From assembly GCA_013213825.1 (NCBI GenBank), contig JABSQA010000004.1:1-64000 (forward strand): a DNA stretch of 64,000 nt, given 5' to 3'. The stretch comes from Henriciella sp. (lineage in GTDB: Bacteria; Pseudomonadota; Alphaproteobacteria; Caulobacterales; Hyphomonadaceae). Shown here one piece after another: positions 26,033-33,516 of the stretch. A model generated the notes under the pieces. That model was given only the letters and a program-made list of their open reading frames with translations, did not search any database and had not been told where the DNA came from. The translations under genes and the position numbers were made by a program. The number at the start of each line of letters is the position of its first letter. Within the stretch, counting starts at the first letter, position 1.

Positions 26033-27871
26033 GTGACATCCCCCATTCTGACGGTTCAAGATCTGAAAGTTGAATTCGATACGCCTGATGGTGTCGTCAA
26101 TGCCGTTAAAGGCATCAGCTTCGAAGTGGCCGCAGGCGAATGTGTCGGAATTGTCGGCGAGTCCGGCTCCGGGAAAAGCCAAACCGTGCTCGCGGCGATG
26201 GGCTTGTTGGCCGATAATGGGACCGCCTCCGGATCTGTGAAATTCCACGACACCGAAATGCTCACCGCGTCCGCAAAAACGCTGCGCGACATTCGCGGTG
26301 ACTCCATGTCGATGATCTTTCAAAACCCGCTGACCAGCTTGACGCCGCATATGACCGTTGGGGCACAGATGCGCGAAGTGCTGAAATTGCACAAAGGTCT
26401 GAAAGGTGAAGACGCAAACAAAGTCTGCGTCGACTGGTTGGAACATGTGCGTATTCCCGAAGCGCGTCGGCGGATGGATCAGTTTCCACATGACCTTTCA
26501 GGCGGGATGCGCCAGCGTGTGATGGTGGCGATTGCGATGCTCTGCGGACCGAAGCTGTTATTGGCGGACGAACCGACCACCGCTTTGGACGTCACGGTGC
26601 AAGCGCAAGTCCTGGACCTAATGGATGAATTGAAACGCGAAACCGGAACCGGCATCGCTCTAATCACACACGATATGGGCGTTGTGGCGCGCATGTGTGA
26701 TCGCGTCGTGGTGATGCGCCATGGCGAGATTGTTGAGACGGGCGACATCGACCAGATCTTTTACGACCCGCAGCATGAGTATACGAAAATGTTGCTCGAC
26801 GCGGTGCCCCGCATCGATCAGCCCAATCGTCCAGGCCGCCCGAGCTTGGGGCCGCCCCCCGCGGACTCTGTCGAGCCCATTCTGCGGGCAGAAGATTTGA
26901 AAGTGCATTTTCCCATCAATGTCGGCGGCGGTCTGTTCGGCAAAACCAAACCGCTCAAAGCCGTGGATGGCGTCAGCTTTGACCTGAAGCCAGGCGAGAC
27001 GCTAGGCGTTGTTGGCGAAAGCGGGTGCGGGAAAGCGACCCTGGCGCGCGCGGTGCGAAAATTGGTGCCGAACACGTCCGGGACAATTGCTTGGATGGGG
27101 CGCGATATTTCGGGCGCGGATCGCAAAACCATGAACGGTCTGCGTGATGATTTGCAAATCGTTTTCCAGGATCCCATGGCGAGCTTAGATCCGCGCATGA
27201 CCATTGGCACCTCGATTGGCGAGCCGCTCACCGTGCACGCACCCGAGCTCGACAAAACGGCGCGCGAGAAACGGGTAAAAGAGATCATGCCGCGCGTCGG
27301 TCTAGATCCGGCTTTGATCAATTGTTCCCCGCATGATTTGTCGGGCGGTCAGAACCAAAGGGTTGGCATTGCGCGGGCGATGATTTTGGATCCCAAACTC
27401 GTGATATGTGACGAAGCGGTCTCAGCTCTTGATGTATCCGTACAAGCGCAAGTGGTAGACCTATTGATCGAGCTGCAAAAAGAGTTCGATTTGGCGATGA
27501 TCTTTATCAGCCATGACTTGTCAGTCGTTCGCGAAATCTCGCATCGCGTGATGGTGCTCTATCTCGGCAAAGTGGTCGAATTGGCGGGGCGCGAAGAAAT
27601 TTATGAAGATGCCCGTCATCCCTACACGCAGGCTCTCATTGCGGCGGTGCCCAATCCTGATCCGAAACAGGAACGCGCTCGCGAACGGGTGAAACTGCAA
27701 GGCGACTTGCCGAGCCCGCTCGATAGTCGCGCGCCCTTGCGCTTCCTGAAATCCGAAATCATCGATGACCCGGATGCACAGCAATATGCCCCGAAGCTGA
27801 TCGAAATCGCTCCAGGGCATTTGGTGGCTGAACATGACCCGTTTGAGCAATCGGGAGGGTTACGGGCCTAG
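26033..27871 (+). CDS. Fused ATPase of a dipeptide/oligopeptide ABC transporter
   Basis: A 612-residue cytoplasmic protein with two ATPase domains in tandem, like a DppD-DppF fusion. Domain 1 has Walker A GESGSGKSQT, LSGGMRQRV and LLADEPTTALD. Domain 2 has GESGCGKAT, LSGGQNQRVG and VICDEAVSALDVS. Its Walker A has Ala in place of the usual Ser after Lys (residue 335, codon GCG at 27035-27037), and Walker B ends in Asp-Glu-Ala. No permease or binding protein lies nearby, so it must assemble with components elsewhere. GTG at 26033 is chosen because homology begins there; GAGG lies about 10 bases upstream. Confidence 0.9.
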   Translation: MTSPILTVQDLKVEFDTPDGVVNAVKGISFEVAAGECVGIVGESGSGKSQTVLAAMGLLADNGTASGSVKFHDTEMLTASAKTLRDIRGDSMSMIFQNPLTSLTPHMTVGAQMREVLKLHKGLKGEDANKVCVDWLEHVRIPEARRRMDQFPHDLSGGMRQRVMVAIAMLCGPKLLLADEPTTALDVTVQAQVLDLMDELKRETGTGIALITHDMGVVARMCDRVVVMRHGEIVETGDIDQIFYDPQHEYTKMLLDAVPRIDQPNRPGRPSLGPPPADSVEPILRAEDLKVHFPINVGGGLFGKTKPLKAVDGVSFDLKPGETLGVVGESGCGKATLARAVRKLVPNTSGTIAWMGRDISGADRKTMNGLRDDLQIVFQDPMASLDPRMTIGTSIGEPLTVHAPELDKTAREKRVKEIMPRVGLDPALINCSPHDLSGGQNQRVGIARAMILDPKLVICDEAVSALDVSVQAQVVDLLIELQKEFDLAMIFISHDLSVVREISHRVMVLYLGKVVELAGREEIYEDARHPYTQALIAAVPNPDPKQERARERVKLQGDLPSPLDSRAPLRFLKSEIIDDPDAQQYAPKLIEIAPGHLVAEHDPFEQSGGLRA

Positions 27872-27899
27872 GAGTGGTTCAGCCGATATTCTGGCTGAG

Positions 27900-28487
27900 T
27901 TACTTTGCGCACAACACGTCAGTCAGATTGCGGCGACCTCGATCGGCATAGACCGCACGGCCAAGTCCCATATCGCGGCAGAATTGCGTGGCATTGCCGC
28001 GGCCGACCGGCACCCGGTCACCATAGGCATCCTTTGGTCGTGGGAAGAAGACGGTATGGCGGCCTTCAATCCCTTGATTATGGGCGCGGTGATCTCCGCG
28101 GCCGCGTCGATTATGGCCAGGGTCGCGGCGATGATTGGCGCGGCGCGCGCGTCCGTCCAAGGGACGCATTGAGCTAATATTGTCATTCATGCGCAACGGG
28201 CTGAGATGCGCCGTTGGACCGTCAATGATCACACAGCGGCCGCGGAAATCTGGATCAACACAAACTTCCCAAGCGCCGTTCACATCAATCGAAGAGACCG
28301 TGTCGTTAAAGCCCAGCTCGCGCAAATTATAGATCGGGCCGTCAACGGCCAAAGCCGAACCTCGGAAATCGGGATGTTTGAAAATCACAGCATCGCCACC
28401 GCGAGATCCATACTGCGCGGCGGCGGGGAGGGCGGTGGCCACACAGACTGTGGCAGCGAGTGCGAGGGCTTTTAAGGCGCGGGTCAT
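27900..28487 (-). CDS. Secreted beta/gamma-crystallin family protein
   Basis: A 195-residue exported protein with a signal peptide (MTRALKALALAATVCVATALPAAA). Two crystallin Greek-key motifs follow: VIFKHPDFRGSALAVDG...LGFNDTVSSIDV and EVCVDPDFRGRCVIIDG...LRMNDNISSM. Each ends in the family calcium-binding signature (NDTVSS and NDNISS). After these comes a basic, Arg/His/Gly-rich segment (about 115-145) and a C-terminal part with two cysteines. Calcium binding is therefore very likely; the biological role is not known for most bacterial members. Confidence 0.88.
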   Translation of the reverse strand: MTRALKALALAATVCVATALPAAAQYGSRGGDAVIFKHPDFRGSALAVDGPIYNLRELGFNDTVSSIDVNGAWEVCVDPDFRGRCVIIDGPTAHLSPLRMNDNISSMRPLDGRARRANHRRDPGHNRRGRGDHRAHNQGIEGRHTVFFPRPKDAYGDRVPVGRGNATQFCRDMGLGRAVYADRGRRNLTDVLCAK

Positions 28488-28574
28488 ATTGCAGGTCCTT
28501 GTATCTATCTTGATACCGACCTTATCGAGGCGTTTCTGAACCCGCCTGGACAGAGATTTTCAGCTTGCGTTCAG

Positions 28575-28889
28575 CTATTCTGCGGCGCGCATAAGCCCTT
28601 GCATGCGATCAATCCAAATCAACCAAGCTTTGCGCCCGGCGTCGGTTAGATGCACCCGAGTTTGGGGGCGACGTCCGACGAAGCGCTTTTCTTGGCGGAC
28701 ATAACCCGCATCCTCAAGCTTGCGTAAGTGGGTCGATAGATTGCCATCCGTGGCCCCGACCTTGTCTTTCAACTCGCCAAAGATGGCCGGGCTAACCGTG
28801 GACAAGTAGGCCATGATACCAAGGCGAAGGCGACCATGAATGACGTCATCTATTTGGGCGTGATCAAAGGGATTGGTCTCATTAGACAT
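28575..28889 (-). CDS. Winged-helix transcriptional regulator (MarR/ArsR-like, HTH_34 type)
   Basis: A 104-residue DNA-binding protein with one winged helix: IHGRLRLGIMAYLSTVSPAIFGELKDKVGATDGNLSTHLRKLEDAGYVRQEKRFVGRRPQTRVHLTDAG. This layout fits small regulators of the HTH_34 type that control an adjacent membrane protein. ATG at 28889 has GGAG about six bases upstream; an in-frame ATG at 28928 would overlap the upstream gene. It follows the membrane protein gene on the same strand with a 16-bp gap. Confidence 0.8.
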   Translation of the reverse strand: MSNETNPFDHAQIDDVIHGRLRLGIMAYLSTVSPAIFGELKDKVGATDGNLSTHLRKLEDAGYVRQEKRFVGRRPQTRVHLTDAGRKAWLIWIDRMQGLMRAAE

Positions 28890-28905
28890 TTGGTACTCCG
28901 CGTTC

Positions 28906-29526
28906 TTAGACGACGCTTTGGGGTTCATTTCGCATTAGGATCAGGCCGGGCAATAGAACCGTGAGAAATGCGCCGAGCGAGGCAACGCCCCAGATCGCGC
29001 TGGTGCCTTCAAACCATATCGCTGCCGCCAGCATCACGAATGCCCCAAATCCAGCATAGGTGAGCGGCTTCGTGTTCGACATGATGCCTGAGGTGATCAG
29101 GCCGGTGCCATAAATGGCAAACACAATCGGCAATGATGTTTCAAATCCGGCGACAGGACCGCTTGTGACGATGGATTTTGCGATCAATGTTCCAAAATAG
29201 GCAAACAGCGCGAAACCGCCCGCCATCCAAACATTCGCTTCTGCCCGATTGCCAACTGAGTTGCTGCCCGGCTTGTTCCTGATTGTGTAAACCAACAAGG
29301 ATTGGCCGATAATACCGATCACTAGGAACGCGCCCCAGACCCAACCATAAGCCGTTTCAGGCCATCCAAACATATTTGTGGTGATTGAATAGTGTAAGAA
29401 ATAGGCTGTCGTCGTTAGCACGCCCCATAATACGAGAAAGCGACCACCGAGTAGCGGCGCCTGTTGGCCAGCTTCGGCTAAGTCACGCACATAAGCCAAA
29501 TCATCTTGCAGGGTTGTGTGGTTCAT
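28906..29526 (-). CDS. Hypothetical membrane protein partnered with a winged-helix regulator
   Basis: A 206-residue protein with an N-terminal cytoplasmic segment (HTTLQDDLAYVRDLAEAGQQAPLLGGRFL) and about six transmembrane helices. No known transporter motif is visible. ATG at 29526 follows GGAG by six bases. It is immediately followed by the regulator gene, an arrangement seen for membrane proteins coexpressed with their own repressor. A palindrome at 29541-29557 just upstream of the start is a probable operator. Confidence 0.75.
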   Translation of the reverse strand: MNHTTLQDDLAYVRDLAEAGQQAPLLGGRFLVLWGVLTTTAYFLHYSITTNMFGWPETAYGWVWGAFLVIGIIGQSLLVYTIRNKPGSNSVGNRAEANVWMAGGFALFAYFGTLIAKSIVTSGPVAGFETSLPIVFAIYGTGLITSGIMSNTKPLTYAGFGAFVMLAAAIWFEGTSAIWGVASLGAFLTVLLPGLILMRNEPQSVV

Positions 29527-29540
29527 CAAAAACTCCAATA

Positions 29541-29557
29541 ACTTTGAAATGCAAAGT
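29541..29557. promoter_or_regulatory. Palindrome upstream of the membrane protein/regulator operon
   Basis: Arms ACTTTG and CAAAGT surround five bases (AAATG). The site is 15 bp upstream of the start at 29526 and about 100 bp before the divergent ligase gene at 29658. It is a good candidate for binding of the small winged-helix protein encoded at 28575-28889, giving autoregulation. Confidence 0.5.
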
Positions 29558-29657
29558 ACTCTATCTCACAAGAATGTCAAGGCCTCCGATTTTTCTTGGC
29601 CCCGGGCCCCAGCGCGGTACATATGAGACAATCGATAAATCGCCGGAGGATCCCGCT

Positions 29658-31511
29658 ATGCCAGACGCTGCCAGCCAGCCGCCTTTTCGTCCCCTCGCTC
29701 AAAAGCAACCGGACATAGAGTGCACGCGAAAACCGGACGGGACGGTCTATCTCAAGCAGCGGCACCGTCCAGGAGATCGACCACGGTCCGTGCCTCATGC
29801 ATTGGCGGTGCGCGCCGGCATGCACCCGGACCGCGATTGGCTCAAACAGCGCAATCCGCAAACCGATGAATGGGAGTCGATCACCTATGGCGAAGGCTTG
29901 CAGCGGACGCGGGCGCTCGCGCAAGCGTTCTTGGATATGGGGGCTGGTCCCGACGCGCCGGTCATGATCCTCTCCGGCAACTCGATTGAAAGTGCTTTGG
30001 TGATGGTCGCCGCGATGACGATTGGCGCGCCAGCAGCGCCGATTTCGGTGCCTTATTCCTTGATGTCGAGTGACTTTGCCAAGCTGAAGCATTGCTTCAA
30101 CGCAGTGCAGCCAAAGGTGATTTTCGCGGCCGAATTAAAGCCATTCGCGCCGGCTTTGGCGGCCCTCGGCGATCATGGCTGCGGCGTGATCACTGCTGAT
30201 GGCGCCAATGGTGCGACCTCCCTTAACGGCTTGCTCGACACCGCCGTGACGCCTGCGGTCGATGCCGCGCTGGACGCGCTGACCGACGAGTCGATTGGCA
30301 AATACTTGTTCACCTCTGGCTCGACCGGCATGCCGAAACCTGTGCCGACCACGCAAGGCGCCATGTGTTCCATGATTGGCGGCGTCGAGGGACTGCGCGA
30401 CGATGCGCGGGATCCCGAATATGATCCTGACACACCGGACAATGTGCTCGACTGGCTGCCTTGGAATCACATCTCTGGATCGAATGTGAATTTCAATGGC
30501 GCCTTATGGACGGGCGCAACCTTCTGGATTGATGGTGGCAAGCCAACGGCGGCGCTCTTTGGCGAAACCATCCGCAATGTGCTCGATTGCAAACCCTCGA
30601 CGTTCGGGACGGCGCCAATCGCGCTCGCCATGCTGGCAGAAGCGATGGAAGAAAATGATGAATTGCTCCACGCCTTCTTCGCCAATATGCGCTCGATTGG
30701 TTATGGCGGGGCGACCTTATCTGATGATCTATATGACCGGATTCAAAACCTCGCGATCAAAGCGACAGGTCGCCGCGTGCCGATTATCACCATGTATGGC
30801 GCAACAGAGACACAAGGCATTACCGTCGTGCATTGGGAAGTCGAGCGGGTTGGACTGATTGGTCTACCGCTTCCGGGTCTAACGCTGAAATTGGTGCCGA
30901 CTATGGGCAAGCTGGAAGTCCGCGTGAAAGGCGAGACGGTGATGCCAGGCTATCTCAACCTTCCTGAAAAGAATGCCGAAGTGTTTGATGAAGAGGGTTA
31001 TTATTGCCTCGGTGATGCGGCCAAGTTTGTCGATGAGGATGATCCAAATCAAGGGATTATTTTTGACGGACGTGTGGGAGAGGATTTCAAACTTTCCTCC
31101 GGCACTTGGGTCAGCGTTGGGGTGTTGCGCCCAGATGTCGTCGCCGCCTGTTCGCCCTTAGTGTTCGACGCCGTGATCTGTGGTCAGGACAAGAATTTCA
31201 TCGGCGCCATGTTTTGGCCGTCACCTGCCGCCTTTGAGGACTATGTCAAAACCGCAGGCGGTGACCAAATGGCGGCGTTCATGCAATTGAACAAAGACAT
31301 TGCCGCCAAAGTCGCAGCATTCAACGCGGCTGAGCCCGGTTCGTCGCGCCGCATCAAACGGTTCTTGGTGATGACCGAACCACCAAGCATTGATAAGGGT
31401 GAGATCACCGACAAAGGCTATGTAAACCAGCGCATGACGCAAGATTGCCGTGCCGATCTGGTTGCAAGTCTCTTTGTCGACTCGCCGCCGCCCAATGTGG
31501 TGCAACTTTAA
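29658..31511 (+). CDS. Feruloyl-CoA synthase-like AMP-dependent ligase
   Basis: A 617-residue acyl-adenylate-forming enzyme. YLFTSGSTGMPKPVPTTQGAM is the phosphate-binding loop, YGATETQG follows, and the C-terminal PPSIDKGEITDKGYVNQR carries the catalytic lysine context. The overall length and the PPSIDKGEITDKGYVNQR segment resemble feruloyl-CoA synthases, which activate hydroxycinnamic acids. ATG at 29658 has GGAGGA seven bases upstream. The two following genes are an unknown anchored protein and an esterase. The substrate could also be another aromatic or fatty acid. Confidence 0.82.
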   Translation: MPDAASQPPFRPLAQKQPDIECTRKPDGTVYLKQRHRPGDRPRSVPHALAVRAGMHPDRDWLKQRNPQTDEWESITYGEGLQRTRALAQAFLDMGAGPDAPVMILSGNSIESALVMVAAMTIGAPAAPISVPYSLMSSDFAKLKHCFNAVQPKVIFAAELKPFAPALAALGDHGCGVITADGANGATSLNGLLDTAVTPAVDAALDALTDESIGKYLFTSGSTGMPKPVPTTQGAMCSMIGGVEGLRDDARDPEYDPDTPDNVLDWLPWNHISGSNVNFNGALWTGATFWIDGGKPTAALFGETIRNVLDCKPSTFGTAPIALAMLAEAMEENDELLHAFFANMRSIGYGGATLSDDLYDRIQNLAIKATGRRVPIITMYGATETQGITVVHWEVERVGLIGLPLPGLTLKLVPTMGKLEVRVKGETVMPGYLNLPEKNAEVFDEEGYYCLGDAAKFVDEDDPNQGIIFDGRVGEDFKLSSGTWVSVGVLRPDVVAACSPLVFDAVICGQDKNFIGAMFWPSPAAFEDYVKTAGGDQMAAFMQLNKDIAAKVAAFNAAEPGSSRRIKRFLVMTEPPSIDKGEITDKGYVNQRMTQDCRADLVASLFVDSPPPNVVQL

Positions 31512-31519
31512 GGAAAAGA

Positions 31520-32422
31520 ATGTCAGCGCCCCAAGACTCGCAAACCGGTTTGAAGCTCGGCTTGATCTCGATCGGGGTGGTGATGTTGGCGTTTTGCGGC
31601 CTCTTCCTGTTCGGGCCGGCGCCGACTAAGCCCGTGATTGCACAAGATCAATCTACGACATCAACGCGCCTGCTTGATGTGTTGGAGGATGCGCCTACAC
31701 GAGCTGCTGTCGAAGCTTTGCGGGCCGCGGCGCCTGCAACTTATGCGCAGCTCGATAATATGGCGGTGTTCGCTCTGAACGATGGCGCGACGCCGCAAGA
31801 TCTGTCTTATATCGTCCTACAGGCTTTATTTGGGGAATTGCAGGCGCAAGCGCTCTCCATGCGCTCGGCGCAAAGCGCAGATTATCAGGCCATAATGGCG
31901 GGGCTCGCGGAGGGGCTGCGCCAACTCAAATCGCAGCAAAGTGTTTGGTGTGAGGGGGAACGCATCTCAACCTATCTCGCCCAGGACGATTCAGAATTGG
32001 TGCCATCGCTCTTGGCTGAATTTCCTTATGGGAGTGCGCAATATGATTGGGCCATGGCATGGATGAAGACGATCCTAACCGTTGCCAAGCGTGCTCAAGA
32101 TCGACCGCAACGCTATCAACGTCCAGGCTTTCGCGATGAAACGGTTTTGCAAGAGACCGGCCTCGCTCTGGGTTCGGAACAATGGGCGCTGGGTTTGCAA
32201 ATCTTTGCCTTCGCAAATGCGGAAGGCGTGTCTTACGCCAAGATGCAAGAGGCGGTCTCAAATATAAATGTTTGCGATCTTGGTATCGCCATTGAAACGG
32301 TGTCAGAGCGTTTGCCGACAGATGTTCGCGCGCGTATTTGGGCCGATCTGATGCCCGAAATCATGGTTGGGAACACGCCTTATGTGATGTGGCGCGTGAA
32401 TGACTATTTCTTCATCGGTTAG
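31520..32422 (+). CDS. Hypothetical membrane-anchored protein
   Basis: A 300-residue protein with one N-terminal transmembrane helix (LGLISIGVVMLAFCGLFLFG) and a large, mainly helical outside domain containing conserved-looking Trp and Tyr residues. I do not recognise a family. AAGGAAAAGA precedes the ATG at 31520, 8 bp after the ligase stop, so it is in the same operon as the ligase. Confidence 0.7.
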   Translation: MSAPQDSQTGLKLGLISIGVVMLAFCGLFLFGPAPTKPVIAQDQSTTSTRLLDVLEDAPTRAAVEALRAAAPATYAQLDNMAVFALNDGATPQDLSYIVLQALFGELQAQALSMRSAQSADYQAIMAGLAEGLRQLKSQQSVWCEGERISTYLAQDDSELVPSLLAEFPYGSAQYDWAMAWMKTILTVAKRAQDRPQRYQRPGFRDETVLQETGLALGSEQWALGLQIFAFANAEGVSYAKMQEAVSNINVCDLGIAIETVSERLPTDVRARIWADLMPEIMVGNTPYVMWRVNDYFFIG

Positions 32423-32483
32423 ACGAAGCTTTTTCGAAATTTCTGCCTTTTAATCGCCATGCGATCGATTCTATGCTGTCCTC

Positions 32484-33443
32484 ATGGCTATGGATGACGC
32501 GCTGAAATCATTTATGGACAAGTTCAAGCTGCCGGACTTTTCCAATATGGATTGGAAGGGGTCGACGGACGGATTGCGGCAAAGCTTTTACCGCGCCAGC
32601 CGCTCCGTTGAGCGCGACCTGCCGGATCTCGCGGAACTCTCAAACTTAGTGGTAGATGGGGCGGATGGGCCTCTAAATGCCCGGCTCTATGTGCCTTTGG
32701 CCGCGGGTATCGCACCCGCACCGGCAATCATCTTCTTTCATGGCGGAGGATTTGTCCTGGGCGACATCGATACCCATGATGTGATCTGTCGGCGATTGGC
32801 TGCGAGTTCCCGGTGCCGTGTCCTATCCGTCGACTATCGCCTTGCGCCAGAGCACAGGTTCCCCACAGCCCACCGCGATGCGCTCGCTGCTTGGGAATGG
32901 GCGACTGACCGAAACAATATTCTCGGCTTCGATCCTGACCGGATCGCTGTTGCGGGCGACAGTGCGGGGGGCAATCTATCCGCCTTTATCGCTCAAGAGA
33001 CGGGGCGGACGGGTAGCCTCATGCCGGCCTTCCAGCTGCTGCTGTATCCGCTGGTACAGTTCTTCGATATCCGCGCCAAGCCAATGAGCTTTCAAGAAAG
33101 CGGCTTCTTCATCTCGCCCAATCTGTTCGATTATTTCCGTGACAGCTATGTCGAGCGTGAGACCGACCGCATGGACAAACGCGTCTCGCCTCTATTCGCA
33201 CCCGATGAGGATTTTGCCGGGCTTGCGCCAACCCATATGGTTCTTTGTGGATGGGATCCTTTGAAAGATGAAGGCAAGGCCTATGCGGCCAAACTGGCCG
33301 CGCACGGCGTACCGGTCACAATCAAAGAGCATCCTGGAATGGTGCATGGCTTTATGAATATGACCGCAGTGTCCATGCCCGCGCGCAAGGCAATTGAAGA
33401 AGCAGGCTTAGTGGTTGGAAAAGCGCTTGGGGCGCGGGATTAA
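32484..33443 (+). CDS. Alpha/beta hydrolase (hormone-sensitive lipase type)
   Basis: A 319-residue esterase with the family's oxyanion motif HGGGFVLGD near residue 85 and the nucleophile motif GDSAGGN near 160. The catalytic Asp is expected in the WDPLKDEGKAYAAKL segment and the His in PGMVHGFMNM. It begins 61 bp after the preceding gene on the same strand. Such enzymes cleave short-chain or aromatic esters; a feruloyl-ester substrate is possible because of the nearby feruloyl-CoA-synthase-like ligase. Confidence 0.9.
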   Translation: MAMDDALKSFMDKFKLPDFSNMDWKGSTDGLRQSFYRASRSVERDLPDLAELSNLVVDGADGPLNARLYVPLAAGIAPAPAIIFFHGGGFVLGDIDTHDVICRRLAASSRCRVLSVDYRLAPEHRFPTAHRDALAAWEWATDRNNILGFDPDRIAVAGDSAGGNLSAFIAQETGRTGSLMPAFQLLLYPLVQFFDIRAKPMSFQESGFFISPNLFDYFRDSYVERETDRMDKRVSPLFAPDEDFAGLAPTHMVLCGWDPLKDEGKAYAAKLAAHGVPVTIKEHPGMVHGFMNMTAVSMPARKAIEEAGLVVGKALGARD

Positions 33444-33516
33444 ATTCCAGTCGCCACGAGATTGACATATGGTTAAGATACTTCGACGCGATCAGGTAGA
33501 TTAGGGATTGAGGACC

